Shown: piece by piece, positions 1-11,366 of the stretch | How positions within the stretch are numbered: position 1 is the first letter of the stretch | How the letters are laid out: every line of letters begins with the position of its first letter | Assembly (NCBI GenBank): GCA_019188255.1 | Contig: JAETXT010000004.1 | Coordinates: 1,488,001 to 1,552,000, forward strand | Origin: Verticillium longisporum | Taxonomy: Eukaryota; Ascomycota; Sordariomycetes; Glomerellales; Plectosphaerellaceae | DNA length: 64,000 bases | Direction of reading: 5' to 3' | Made by a program: the position numbers and the translations under genes | The notes under the pieces: model-generated | The model's input: the letters and a program-made list of their open reading frames with translations, nothing else | The model's database searches: none | Told to the model about the DNA's origin: nothing

Positions 1-2460
1 TTCGGTAATCAGTTTCGATAAAGCGGCTTCGATGTCGCGGCTTTGAGGCGAAAGCACTGACTGGAGTTGCCACAAGAGTCGGACCGTTTCGACGTGATAT
101 TTCGGCTCCGAGACTGCGAGATAAGTCCACGCATGCCGAACAATTGGTGCCACGAGATCAGCTAGGTCTTCCAAGGATGTCCTTTTTGCAAAATACAAGT
201 GGCTCGACAGATGTACCACAGAACTGAAGGAGGAGAAGGGGAGGCTAGTATCTTGAGCAAGCCGTGCGTGTAGGCATGACAAGATCTGAGCTGTGTCAAG
301 ATCGTAGCGAACCGAGGTCTTCACAAGCAACGCAGTGAGATGCCTTCCCTTGGTTCCTAGCTCCAGGCTAGTGGTAGACAACCCTTCGCAAATAAGCCTG
401 CCCGATTTTCGAACAAGCAGTTCGCCTACTTCCACCGGAGTGAAAGGAGCGTTAGCGGCATCCAGACTTCCCTGGTCGTTGACGTAGAAGGCCTTGATGC
501 GCTTCAAGAGCTCGATGACAGGCAATGACACCAACACAGCGGCCTCCATTGTCCTTGCCGGTTTGTCCTGCGTCGGAAAAGCCCTTTCGGGGATGAGATC
601 GAACAGAGACAGGGCGATTTCTAGGATCCTCTCGGTGACCGCTTCGAGTCGCAGCGTCGCCTGATCTGGATTGTTCTGTCTGTCTTGAGCATCCTCCAAC
701 ATGCACAGTATGCTGAGGGCGGTAAGAGGTGCGTGTATGGTTATCATTTCCTCCTCCCTAATGTTGAAATTTGCGAGTATGAAGGTGACGAGGTCCAGCT
801 TGTCCAGCCGCTGAGCTGTGGAGAGACTACTGGGACCAATTGCCTGCGCCAGCAGGCTAACCATCTCACCATAGATGAGGCCACTTTCGACGCCGTCGAA
901 GAAGACACTGGCACTCTTGAAAACCTCATTGAAGTCGTTCTTGTTGGAGGACTGACCCTTGTACTGGCGGACACTATCGACGATGGGCAAGAAGACTTCA
1001 GGCACGACAAGCCCTCCAATCTCCCAGCGGTCCATCAGCGAAAGGCATATCCTGTAAGGCCGAGCTCTTTCCGTAGGGCTTGCGTCTGAGGATGCCTGGA
1101 TCATCGCCAGTAGTGCTTGAGTCAAGGAATGGAGCCCATGATCTTCAAAGTAGCTCGTTTTGGAAGTGAGGTAGGATTGTGGGTGCTCGACTGACAGCGG
1201 AGATTCGACGGTGCTTTCGTTGTCGGCTGCTGGGGGATCGGGGCCCAGGAACCATGCCCAAAGTCTCCTGTTCAAACTCATGGCTCTCCTGATGACGAGG
1301 CCAGACGCAGCCCGCAGGAGGGGCTCTAGGACGGCACGCTTGACCCTGGTGTGCAGTGCCTTGGAGTGCAATGGCAGGTGGGTGACCAGGAGGTCCAGGA
1401 ATCCTCTTTGGATCAGGAGCTGCTCGTCGGCCAAGCCTGCGGCGAAGCATCGAAGGAGTAGACCCGGCTCCGGTGATGTCACAATACGTCCGAGCTGATT
1501 GAACAAGTCTGCTTGGTCCCCATTATTGGTCCCGTCGTCCTTGGGAGGTGCCGAAGATATAGGTTCTCCTAGCTTGGGCAATGTTCTCACGAGATACGCC
1601 AATGCACCGCCTCTCCGGCTATGACTGGTGATGGATGCCAAGAAGAAGCACTGCCAGAAGAAATCGTCGCCAGTTGAATGCACGTCGGTCAGTTCTTCAC
1701 TCCCTGGCGATCGTATGGCCACTTTGAAGCTTTCCATAAGCTTCATGGTACGGTCAAAGTCCTCACTGGTCTCCTCCTCCAGACCAGGCAATAGTGCCAG
1801 CACGATTGACTTCATTGCTGGCCGCAGAGACCGAGGATCCAACCGCAGAAAATGGGTTTCGAGGATATCAAGGTATGGGGCCCGGACGGAAAGGGATGCA
1901 AAGGACAGGGTCGATGCCAGTCCGGGAAGGTATAAGGGGAGGTCCCGAGCGAGACCATCTTGGCCTATAGTGGTAAAGACGTAGTTGTAGACCTCGAGGG
2001 CTTTTTGGTGGACACCGGAAGGCAAAGATGGGTTGAGACACTGGGCTAGTCTCTTCGCGACAGCGGCCTTGGAGGGTACGGTTGTGATGGAGTTGTGTCG
2101 GGCTTGCAATGCCTGTGGGTGCTCAGATTAGCAACATGTTCTTTGCAAAAGGCTGCCGGTTCTACGTACCCGTAGAAGTCTGTTGAGGAAGGAGATGTAA
2201 TCTGCCCATTCTTGAAGTGCGGTTTCGAACAAAGTCAGAGCTCTCTCAACTCCAGAGGCGTACTTGCGGTAAGCTTTGTCGTTGGATGGCGCGTCCTCTG
2301 CCGCTCAAAGTCAGCGCAAGTTATAACTTGGGCACTGCGCATCATGTGAGGTCATACCAGAGCCTAGTTGATTTCGCCATTGTCGGGTTGGTAGAGGCGA
2401 GTCTCTACCCGAGCTCTCTGGCGATAGGGAGCGGCGGCTCGAAGCTGGCTCATTGGCCAT
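1..2460 (-). CDS. DOP1: Dopey family protein (Dop1/DopA), N-terminal part, cut by window edge
   Basis: Dopey proteins are large cytosolic/peripheral membrane proteins that act with flippase partners in Golgi-endosome traffic; DopA affects development in Aspergillus. Exons read on the minus strand are 2460-2358, 2297-2170 and 2112 to beyond position 1, separated by two GT-AG introns of about 60 nt. Exon 2 has the family's opening block (ERALTLFETALQEWADYISF, then LNRLL). Exon 3 starts ALQ and carries the hallmarks KRLAQCLNPSLPSGVHQKAL, EVYNYVF and LLPGLEEE. The frame stays open to the window edge, giving about 781 residues of a family usually near 1,700-1,900. The ATG at 2460 is chosen because it is the first in frame and precedes a low-complexity Ser/Arg leader (MANEPASSRR). 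The gene is divergent from MON1. Family assignment is firm; only the C-terminal two thirds are unseen. Confidence 0.9.
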
Positions 2461-3188
2461 AGTTGCGGTGGTTGGAGATGGGATCGTCGGTGGTGTTGTA
2501 GCTGAAGGACATGAGCATTTGCCGGCTCGAGGCTGCAGGCCGCAATGACATTGCTAATTCAAGCCTGGTGGTGCTTCAAGGGCGCGTTGGCGTGGCCAGG
2601 AGAGCGTTCTGCGAAGAAGCCAATGTTCGTCGCGGGTTGTTGCACATCACAAGGGAAGAGGCTACATGGCATTTCGAGTTGCGGCCCGTGGAATGACCAC
2701 GCTTCCCACCTCAGCTCTAGGTACCTCCTTGGTGGGGTGATCTGGGACCTCAAGCTGGAGCCTAGCGCCCTGTGCCGGCCTGGCTTCAGGGATGTCAGGC
2801 GCCCTTAGCTCTCGAGCACGCCCCTGTAGTGCGGTACCTTGCTTTAGGGAGACCTCTGGTGGGGGTTGAGTGCCTGGGCAGCAACGTCACCGTTGGATGG
2901 GGGTGCCGAAACGGGTCCTAGGTCAATATACTCCGGCGGCACCCAACGTCAATCGTCAAAAGAGAGCATCATCTACCACACCTCGTGATCGCCGCGCCTC
3001 GACTCGGTTCGGGACTCTTGCCCCCTTCCCTGAGCCCAGCAGAAGCAGTATGGAAGTTCGAGTCGTGAAAGAACGGATAGAGGCGCGCGGCATCTCCAGA
3101 ATCACGGCCCCGAGCCACCCAACCATCGAGTCGAACCGAGACGTTGTCATGACCCGCGATCGATCCCATCATCAGCAGAACCGGACCC
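2461..3188. promoter_or_regulatory. Shared upstream region of DOP1 and MON1
   Basis: About 730 bp separate the two divergent start codons. Short reading frames are present on both strands but none resembles a protein. The stretch probably holds both promoters and 5' UTRs. No specific element was recognised. Confidence 0.5.
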
Positions 3189-4984
3189 ATGGGTGAGGAC
3201 CCCAAAACACAGTCTGGCGATAGCCAGGAGCAGCGCCCACCACTTCCGCCGCGGCCCGTCGCCTTCACGAGCGCCTCGATCGACTCGAAGCTCGCTACAA
3301 CAGCAATCACGCCGGTCGATATCCAGACACTGTCGTTTCCCGATGGCACTCGTGGCACATTTTCAACGCCCGGCGCACAAAATGCCTCGACACCGCCTGG
3401 CTCGTCCATAAGCGGCTCAGCTACACCGCGGCATGATTTGGGCGAGATGGAAGATTCCATGAGCATCATGAGCCTTGCGCCGACGATGCGGCCCGCTGGC
3501 GATATTGCAAGCCTGCTCACTGGCGACTTCAACAGGCGAAGCCCAGCATGGAACCTGCTGCGCTCGCAGTCTCCCGCTGTGCTTCCATTCGAGACTTTGA
3601 ATCTGGACACTGCGACACACAGGCTGGCTGGTTTCGAACATGAGTTTGACCCGCTTCCGGACGACTCGAGCCCAGATGTAAAGGACGAAGATCGCCTTGA
3701 GCTCTGGAAATCCAAGCTGAAGCAGTTCATGATTCTGTCATCAGCCGGAAAACCAATATGGAGCCGCCATGGCGACCTGGGTCTCATCAACTCCTACATG
3801 GGCATCATACAAACCATTATCTCTTTCTACCAGGGGCTAATAACCCCCTGACGGGCTTCACCGCAGGCGACACGAGGTTCGTCATTGCGACAGAGGGCCC
3901 CCTCTATTTCGTCGCCACAAGCAGGCTCGGTGAAAGCGACTCCCAGTTGAGGGGCCAACTGGAGGCTCTGTACATGCAAATCTTGTCCACCTTGACTCTA
4001 CCGACCCTGCGGAACATCTTCGTGAACCGGCCATCCACCGACCTGCGCAAACCTCTGCAGGGCACCGAATCGCTCCTCTCCTCCCTCGCAGACCACTTTA
4101 CAAAAGGCTCTGCCTCAGCGCTGCTGGGGGCTCTCGAGTGCCTGAGACTGCGCAAGTCACAGAGGCACGCCATTAACAATGCCTTCCTCAAGCAACGGAC
4201 GGACAAGCTCCTGTACGGCCTCATCGTCGCCGACGGCAAGCTCGTCAGCGTCATCCGGCCGCGGCGCCACTCCCTCCACCCGAGCGACCTCAAGCTCATC
4301 TTCAACATGCTCTTTGAATCAGGTGGCATCAGCGCCGGCGGCGGCGAGAACTGGGTGCCCCTTTGTCTGCCCGCCTTCAACAACAATGGCTACCTCTACA
4401 TGTACGTCAGCTTCATCGACGGACCCCCAAGCAGTGACGCCTCGTCCCAACCAGCAGACGCATCTCCCGCTAGCGGCGGGCAAACGGCCATCATTCTCGT
4501 CAGCCCAGACAAGGAGTCCTTCTTCGAGCTCAAGCAGATGCGCGACGCCGTCGTCGCCTCTCTCGAGAAGAACGGTCTGCTCGCCATCATCCGTGCAGCC
4601 GCGAGCGCAGGCCGCCCCGCCATCCCCGCCATCGCAGCGGGCAGCCAGGTCAGCCACTTTCTCTACAAATCCCGCGCCAACGTCCAGTTCTCCATGTCCG
4701 CCCTCGATCCCGTCTTCGCCTCCCCCATCGCCCGTCGCCGCCTCATGACCCTCTATCATCAGCTCCACGCTTCCGTCCACGCGAAGCACTCGGCCATGCG
4801 CGTTCTGCACTGCGTTAGCGATGAGGCCACGAGTCTCGCCTGGGTAACTCCCATATTTGAATTCTACTGCGTCGCTGGCCCCAATGTGAGTAGGGCTACC
4901 ATCACCCAGGGCGCGAACAAGATCATACAATGGGCCAAGCGCGAAGAAGAACGCATTTTCATCATAGGCGGTGGTGTCTTCTAA
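3189..4984 (+). CDS. MON1: Vacuolar fusion protein MON1, with one apparent 1-bp deletion
   Basis: MON1 pairs with CCZ1 to form the guanine-nucleotide exchange factor for Rab7/Ypt7 at late endosomes, vacuoles and autophagosomes. Residues 1-160 are an acidic, Ser/Pro-rich leader. The conserved core begins at [16 protein letters not shown], runs through [13 protein letters not shown] (first longin domain) and includes LRNIFVNRP and [19 protein letters not shown]. The protein ends in the family-typical [14 protein letters not shown] motif. The frame breaks inside the core at the GGGG run 3833-3836: upstream reads ISFYQG then soon stops at 3849-3851, while the continuation [20 protein letters not shown] lies one base back. 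One extra G gives 598 codons plus stop, normal for fungal MON1. An intron cannot explain it, because the residues on both sides are contiguous and conserved. It is more likely a sequence error than a pseudogene. Confidence 0.9.
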
Positions 4985-5444
4985 AGAAGAGGCGGCACAT
5001 GGTGCCGGTGCCAAGCATATCGCCGACTCAGTTGGCATCCATCTCACCAAGTGGGATTTTCAAGTAGAAGACGCGTTCACATACATGCAACAGTCTAAAC
5101 AATCGACTCATCTATTGATAACTCGCGATAGTTCAGCTCCACTTGACCGTGCGTGTCTCCTCGTTACTGACCATGATCCCTAGCATCAACGACCAAGAAC
5201 AACTACCAGATACTTTCGCTCGATATACACAGCGTCTATCACGCCGCCGTCGCATTACATCCCCCACTAGTCATGTCAGACTGGGTCAACGCATACGCAC
5301 AAACCAGAAAGAGCAAACCAAAGCCATCCTGGTTAGATTGGAGAGGCCAGGCCGTTCTTGCATGTTCAAGAATCCCTGACATCTAAAACCCAACGGAAGT
5401 GCAGCCAAAGGTGGTCCAAAAGCCACGACTCGTTCCGCAAGTCG
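4985..5444. other. Convergent 3' intergenic region
   Basis: About 460 bp lie between the MON1 stop and the stop of the minus-strand unknown gene, presumably both 3' UTRs. I see no gene or RNA in it. Confidence 0.4.
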
Positions 5445-8400
5445 CTATCGCTTACTGGCAACGTCGTTTTTCATGCATGTGTGTACTACACGTTTAGCCT
5501 CACGAACCCACTGTCGCATACGATTGCTGATCCTCGCTGACTGAGTGGACCGAATACTCCCTTCGGTACTCCGAGGCTGCACAATCATAACCTCAGAGCT
5601 TTTGTGATATCTGATGTTGTCGTTGCTTGCAGCGGTATTCAAAGTCTGTTCGGCTTGCCTGAGAGCCCTGTTCCGTAGCTGCAGTCGCGATTTGGTCATA
5701 CGAATGCGCAAGTTCGACATTTTCTTCCTCAAACGCTGCGGTCGGGCATTTGACTCTGAGTGAAAGCTTCCCGTCTCGCTCGAACCGTCTTCCGTAGATA
5801 TGCTGAGTCGCGTCGTGATTTTTGCCCCGTGGCAAGAGGGCGACTTTGGTGCTGTCACGGACACCTTTTGCGGCCGAGGTTGGCTTGCCAGAGTATCCTG
5901 GTAATCAAAAGCAACATGTCTGGTCGTCTTGGAATCTGCTGTTTTGGCGGATTGCGGAGGGGTGAAAAGATCGCCGGGGGTTCCTGTTGTCAATATGCTT
6001 GGAGCCTGACGTTTCGTCGTGCCTACACGCCTTCTCACGGTGCCCTCGTTCGTCTCCGTATCCTGATCAGCTCCCAACATCACAACCTCAGCAGCTGAGG
6101 GTTTTGGCCCGCGGCGGGATAGCTTGGTGGTCGCAATACCTTTCAACATTTCTTTCGGGCCAGAATGAGGAATGCTACGGGTCAATTGATCTTGCTCAGC
6201 GCCATAATTTGGAACCGCGTGCGGTCTTTGCGAGGCATGCGAGCGCATAGAAGGTGATAGTTTGAATAGGAAGCGCTTTTTTCTTACGGGCGATGGAGTA
6301 TTTCCGTCTTGCTCATCCGTGTTCGTCTTTGAAGTTGAAGCAACATGGCGAGAGGTTTTTGGTGTTGACAAGGCGGACAGGTGGAAGGGCGAGAAGCTCA
6401 ACGAAAAGTTATCCTCTGTCAACGAGTCAACCGTCCACAAGCCTGGCCGTGCCCTGTTATCCGGTGTTGGAGGAAGTGCTTTCTCAATCTTTGGGATGCT
6501 GTTTCGTACTCTTAACTGCCTGGCAGGAGAAATAGGCTGAGGTGACAAGATCTCTCCATTCGCGAAAGTAATCCCTGCCGCATTGATCTGTGGTGCTAGC
6601 CTGTTCTTGCTGTGGCAATGAGCAGGCGATTCTTGTTTACAATCGACCGATGGACGCCCGATCGACAAAATATCTTCCTTGGCTTCGTTTTCACCTTGAC
6701 AGGAAGAGAGCACAGCAATCAAGTCTTTCTCCAGTATTCCAGAAACGTCGTCGTCCTTCTTAACGAATGATGACCTTGCAACGCGGTCAAAGGACGATAC
6801 TAGAGCTGCGAGATCTGAAAGTCCGGGGTCTAGAGAATTGTGTAGGCTGGCACGCAGCAATGCCGTAAGCCTTTTGTAGGACGTGACTCTCTTTGAAGGC
6901 GTTTCGGGTGCAATGGATTGCCGAGACGTTGGCCTGGTAGAATCCGGACCAGTAGTGTCAGTCTCAGATTCTTGCTCCTTGGTTTGGTGGCGTGCCTCTT
7001 CAACTGGCACCGTCCACAGCGATTGAGTTGGAGGTGGAGCTGGAACAGATTCTTGTGACGGCGTTGGGTGGCTACCTTGAGTGTGTGTCAGGAGAGTGGA
7101 TGGCAGATGATCGCTCGTGGCATTTCCCAAAATTCTTTCATTTTGAGAATCGAAGAGCGGCGGTTGCGATGGCTGTTCTTGGTCTGCATGTGCAGCTCTA
7201 TCGGTCACAGAAGGACAGTTGCCGGTCTCTCCAGGCTCGAGTGCCGGCGTCTCATAACGCGAGATTGATCGCATACTTTCCGCCTCATATTCAAGATTGC
7301 CACCACAGTAAATCTCGAGTGTTCCGTCCTGATGATTTTCGTCACGTACTGAAGAATCACTGAGATCCTTGACCGATATATCCACAACAGCATCGAGGCG
7401 TGCCTGTGTCTCATCTCTGAGCACCAACGGTCGATTGAAGCTTGAGGCTCGCTGTGGGATAGGTGCCAAAGGAGGCCCAGGCGTGTGAACAGGGGGTACT
7501 TGTGGAGCGCAGCTGTCAAACCCTTCCGTATAATCGTAGTAGAACGATGCACCTGGTGCAAGAGGAGGAGGGGGTTCGTATGGAAGACCAGGCCGACGGT
7601 AGAGTTCAACAATAGACGTCAAGCTCGACGACCTGGCGCTATAATCACCGGATGATAGACAAGAGTGATCACCCCTATTGTTCCAGCGCCCATGTGACTG
7701 GGATGAACGGCTCCGGCCCCGGCCTTGGGGTGCAGAGGTGCTAAGAGGGATGGTTGGCTGGTTGGACCGATGGCATTCGTTGCGTAACGACAGCGGAGGC
7801 GGTCGGCGGTGACAATGGGGGTTCATAGGCCGCTGGGATCCTTGAAATGTCCTCTATGGTTCCGGTCAGTTTGTTAGTGCAGTGATCGAGAACGGATCAT
7901 GAACTTACGTAGGAAAGTCGATCGATTTCAACCATCCGACTGTAGTCTATCCTGCCATTCTCTGTCAGAGCAGGGGAAGAAGGCTGCGTGCCAGGCCGCT
8001 TCAAACGGGTTGGGTATGGAAAGGGGGAACGAGGTCGCTGAGTAGAACATGTGCCAGAGTTGTCGTTGAGTGTCACGGAAGATTTGTAACTCAGAAGAGG
8101 CCTGGAACTACAGGTTGTCATTGAATATGACCGCTGCCCGTTCTCATCCGCGGGAGGTGACAGCGAGCTGAGGCAGGACGAGGGCTGGCTATCTGTACCG
8201 GAGCCATACATGGAAAGGATCTCCGATGTAGTGTCTCTGTACGAGGGCAACCGTCTCCGGTCATCTCGGCGGTGGGTGCCCTGACTTCCCCTTGAGCTGG
8301 GCCTGGAAGGGGTTCTGGTTCGATCGAGGCTTGGTCTGGGTCGTGAAGTCTTGTACATCGAGTGACCAAACGAGGCGGCGGCAGGAGATGACCCCACGGA

Positions 8401-8610
8401 GAACACTCCGATGTCGCCAGTTTCCGTGGTTGTTTTCAGCATGCTTTGAAGGGGACCAGGCGATGAGAGCAGAGCCATGTTCTCGTTGACGCTTCTCAGT
8501 GGACGATGTGCGGTGGGATTCCTCGGGAGTGCCCGTCCTTGTTGCTTGAAAGTATTGTTGAGAGATCCTTGACTCGCAGATCGCTTCGTCGAAGCCGCAG
8601 ACATGTCCAT
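5445..8610 (-). CDS. Large disordered fungal protein, unknown function (1036 aa)
   Basis: Two exons are read, 8610-7909 and 7853-5445, joined over a 55-nt intron (GTAAGT donor, CATAG acceptor) that preserves phase: the junction reads DRLSY/RTFQG. The start is the ATG at 8610 (MDMSAASTKR); a second Met follows two residues later. The product is strongly Ser/Thr/Pro/Arg-rich with no membrane segment or recognisable catalytic domain. It contains long stretches of probable disorder and many SP/TP dipeptides that could be kinase sites. The C-terminus (from about residue 930) is very basic and ends MRQWVREAKRVVHTC plus a short tail. One continuous 802-codon exon without stops, plus a correctly phased splice, makes it a real gene. 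I do not recognise a function; a regulatory or cytoskeletal scaffold is only a guess. Confidence 0.75.
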
Positions 8611-11366
8611 CCTGACTGAATTGCATGGGCATTGGACGACACTGGCTTACTGTTTCCGTATGTGAAGGTGCGACTGTTGTCGTTGGGTATCTTCTCGAAC
8701 CTCGTTGAAGACCACGGGTTGAAACCAAGATTGGCTTAATGAGATATGCTTGGCGAGTAAAGAAATAAGAAAAGAAGAGAATGCTCGACTTCGTGCTCGT
8801 CAACGGCACAAGCCGTAGTGGGAATCCGAAGCAGCAGATCGATGGTGTAATGGGGCCTTCGAGACGACAGAGGAAGAAGGTCAGAGATCGACCAGAGATG
8901 CTGTGTCGAGCCTGTAAATGTAGAGTTCGTTTCTGGGCACACGAAGCTTTATTTTGGAAGGCGTAGTACAGGTGCTCGTCACTACCGTTTCTGATAGATT
9001 CCATGAGGAGGAGGGGACCTGCCATGGCTCCTGCTGTGTGGGAGGATCGGGAGATGGTGTTTACCTTGGTGCCAAGTCCATCTCGAAGGCAGGTCCTTTC
9101 GGGAAGCTCTTGCCTTACTTGTCTCGCATGAAGGAAGCATCTTGTGGCATGTGCTGGCCATCAAACCAAACGCCAACTTACTTCCGAGTGAAGGGCATCC
9201 CTAAGCGCATCTACAGTCAACATGAGCATCCTCCTAGTTCGTGCACCGTTTCTCGTAGGTACCTTAGCCGAGGTACACTCACCAACCGATGTTGAAGCAT
9301 CACATTTCACACATCTGAGTTTGATATCATGAGTGCCAAACATCTCTTACAAGACGCCACCCCTCGTCAGCCACGTTTTGGACAGCTCGAGAATCTCTGT
9401 GGGTTCGATCAAGTTGTGTGATCTGCGGGTGCCGTAGAGGGCGTTCAACAACGACAATCGAGGGAAACATCGTGATGACCCTCCGCTCCATCAAGGTCAT
9501 GCCGCACCATTCTAATTGACGAGTGAAAACATAGTTCCATGCCAGTGCAATCACGTTTTGACTCTCGTTGGCAAAGGCAAAGTAGAAAACGGGTGAGGAC
9601 AAGGTCGGATTGTCCGATGACCTGAACCGACCCCAGGTTCGCTTTGTACATCTTACAAGGCAAAACAATCTCCTGCATACATCGATCCAGCCGCCCTCGT
9701 TGATCCCTTGATACTGGAAAGTTCTTGCCGAATAGCAATAATGATTACGAATCTAGGTGGGCACATAGCTAGGACATGCACATGGGCTAGGTACCTTACC
9801 CAGGCCAAGAGGACCAGAGGTGTTCTGACCACCGAACCGGAAGATATGTGGCCTCAGCGATCTGACGTATCGCATGAGCATGATTCAGCTGTCGTAATCA
9901 ATAGTTCCCAGCAATGTCTTCGGTCGAGGCGGACGACGCTTGCCGCCCCGGCCGGATGGCGGATGGCAATTTCGGGGGGTTACAGTCCGCAGGCATGGAC
10001 AAGTCGCCACTTCTTGTCTTGAAGCAGCAAGTCCCGCTGAAATTGAAACATGGGAGCTCGGAGCGCGCCAGACCAGACCAGAGTCGCCTCGCAACTGTAC
10101 TCGTCTCATCACCTTCTGAGATCCAGGCCACGCCGCCCGTCAGCACGAAGGAGGGGGTCCAACTGTCGAGGGTACGTACGTACCCTCCCTGATAAACCCC
10201 TGACAAGATGCTCGCCTCCACAGCGGCGCTAGGGAATGGCGGAGCACAGGGATGTCCTGTCCTTGGCCTGGGCTGGGCAGGTGGCAGAACGATTTGGGAT
10301 GCGGCGTTCCTCAGCCGCGCCCCCGCCGTCACTGGCGAGATGGGGAAATGTGTCCTTTCCTCTGGCTGCAACCCTGGTAGGAGATCTACTGTACCAGTAC
10401 CGGCGGACGCATGCAGTGAGTGGGCTGCTCAGGGTCGACCGCCACCCTTTTTGTTCGAGTCTTACCCATCGAAGGCTGAGGGGCGGTAGGAATATGGTTG
10501 ATAAGCGGTGTGCGTGCGGACAAGAGAGGACCTGGTGTCAATGGCTCCCGTTTAACGTCCGGTTAGTAACGTGCCAAACGTTTAATTGCGGAGGATTTTT
10601 TTTCTTCTCTTCCAACCGCTTGCTTATCAATTGACCGTTTCTCTACCTTTTGACGTGAGCCAGCGCTGGGGTTCATTTCTCCAACTGGGGGGTTGGGGAG
10701 GGGTGCAATGTGGAGGCCGTTGCCCCTCCGCGTCCATTCACAGCCCACACGCCGCTTTGTGCCCGCCTTTCTGATCCAGTTGAGGTGGGGGCCATGGCCG
10801 CCGTTAAGTTCAGGGACATGCCGTGGCAAGAACCTACAAGGTACATGTAGGTTGGCCATGGAGGCGCTGTACCTTTTGCTACAATGGGCAGAAGCACCCC
10901 CCCTCCTCCACAGGCTAGTGGCACCCGCGCCTGCCTTGTTAGTAAATGTCTGGCCTGCGTGCACCTATTTGACTTGACCGAGGAACCTGGGCAGGTCCCT
11001 TCCTAGAAGGGGGTCCAGAAAAGGGACACCTGTTCACAATCAACAGAGGGACGCAGCTTAAGAACTACAGCTTCCTTCTTAACCTCCACCGCCGCCCTCC
11101 ACTTCCTACTTAAACCCACTCATCACCTTAGGAACCTTACTTGCTCCAAGCTTGCTTCCTATCGTGCCTCTTCTCCTTCCCCATCCCTCATCGTACATCA
11201 CATTAAAGGTACAGTACCCCTCCCCGCCCTCTGGCAGGATACTCGCTGTTTGACCTCTCGCACGAGCTCAATGCAGTGAGCCCACTCGCTACAGCCTTGC
11301 TTGCCTTGGCCGATCAATCTACCGAAGGTCAGCACCCGCTAACTCGGTCCTTCTCGCAGGGTCAAA
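8611..11366. other. Long divergent intergenic region before PDI
   Basis: About 2.75 kb separate the unknown gene from PDI. Open frames here are short (under about 160 codons), overlap on both strands and have no domain signature. The stretch 11041-11366 is C/T-rich, as expected for a strong fungal promoter and leader. The bases from GTACAG (near 11210) to CTCGCAG just before the ATG could be a 5'-UTR intron, which is unproven. No tRNA was seen. Confidence 0.4.

Noticed and set aside
3833..3840. Programmed -1 ribosomal frameshifting in MON1
   Set aside because: The site lacks a proper heptanucleotide slippery sequence, and six other genes' sites share the same missing-base pattern, so a common technical cause is simpler.
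3800..4984. Second, separate gene for the MON1 C-terminal part
   Set aside because: The conserved MON1 core continues across the break without missing residues, so it is one gene with a one-base slip.
9381..9410. tRNA-like GGTTCGATC box
   Set aside because: No acceptor stem, A box or anticodon arm of tRNA length could be drawn around it.
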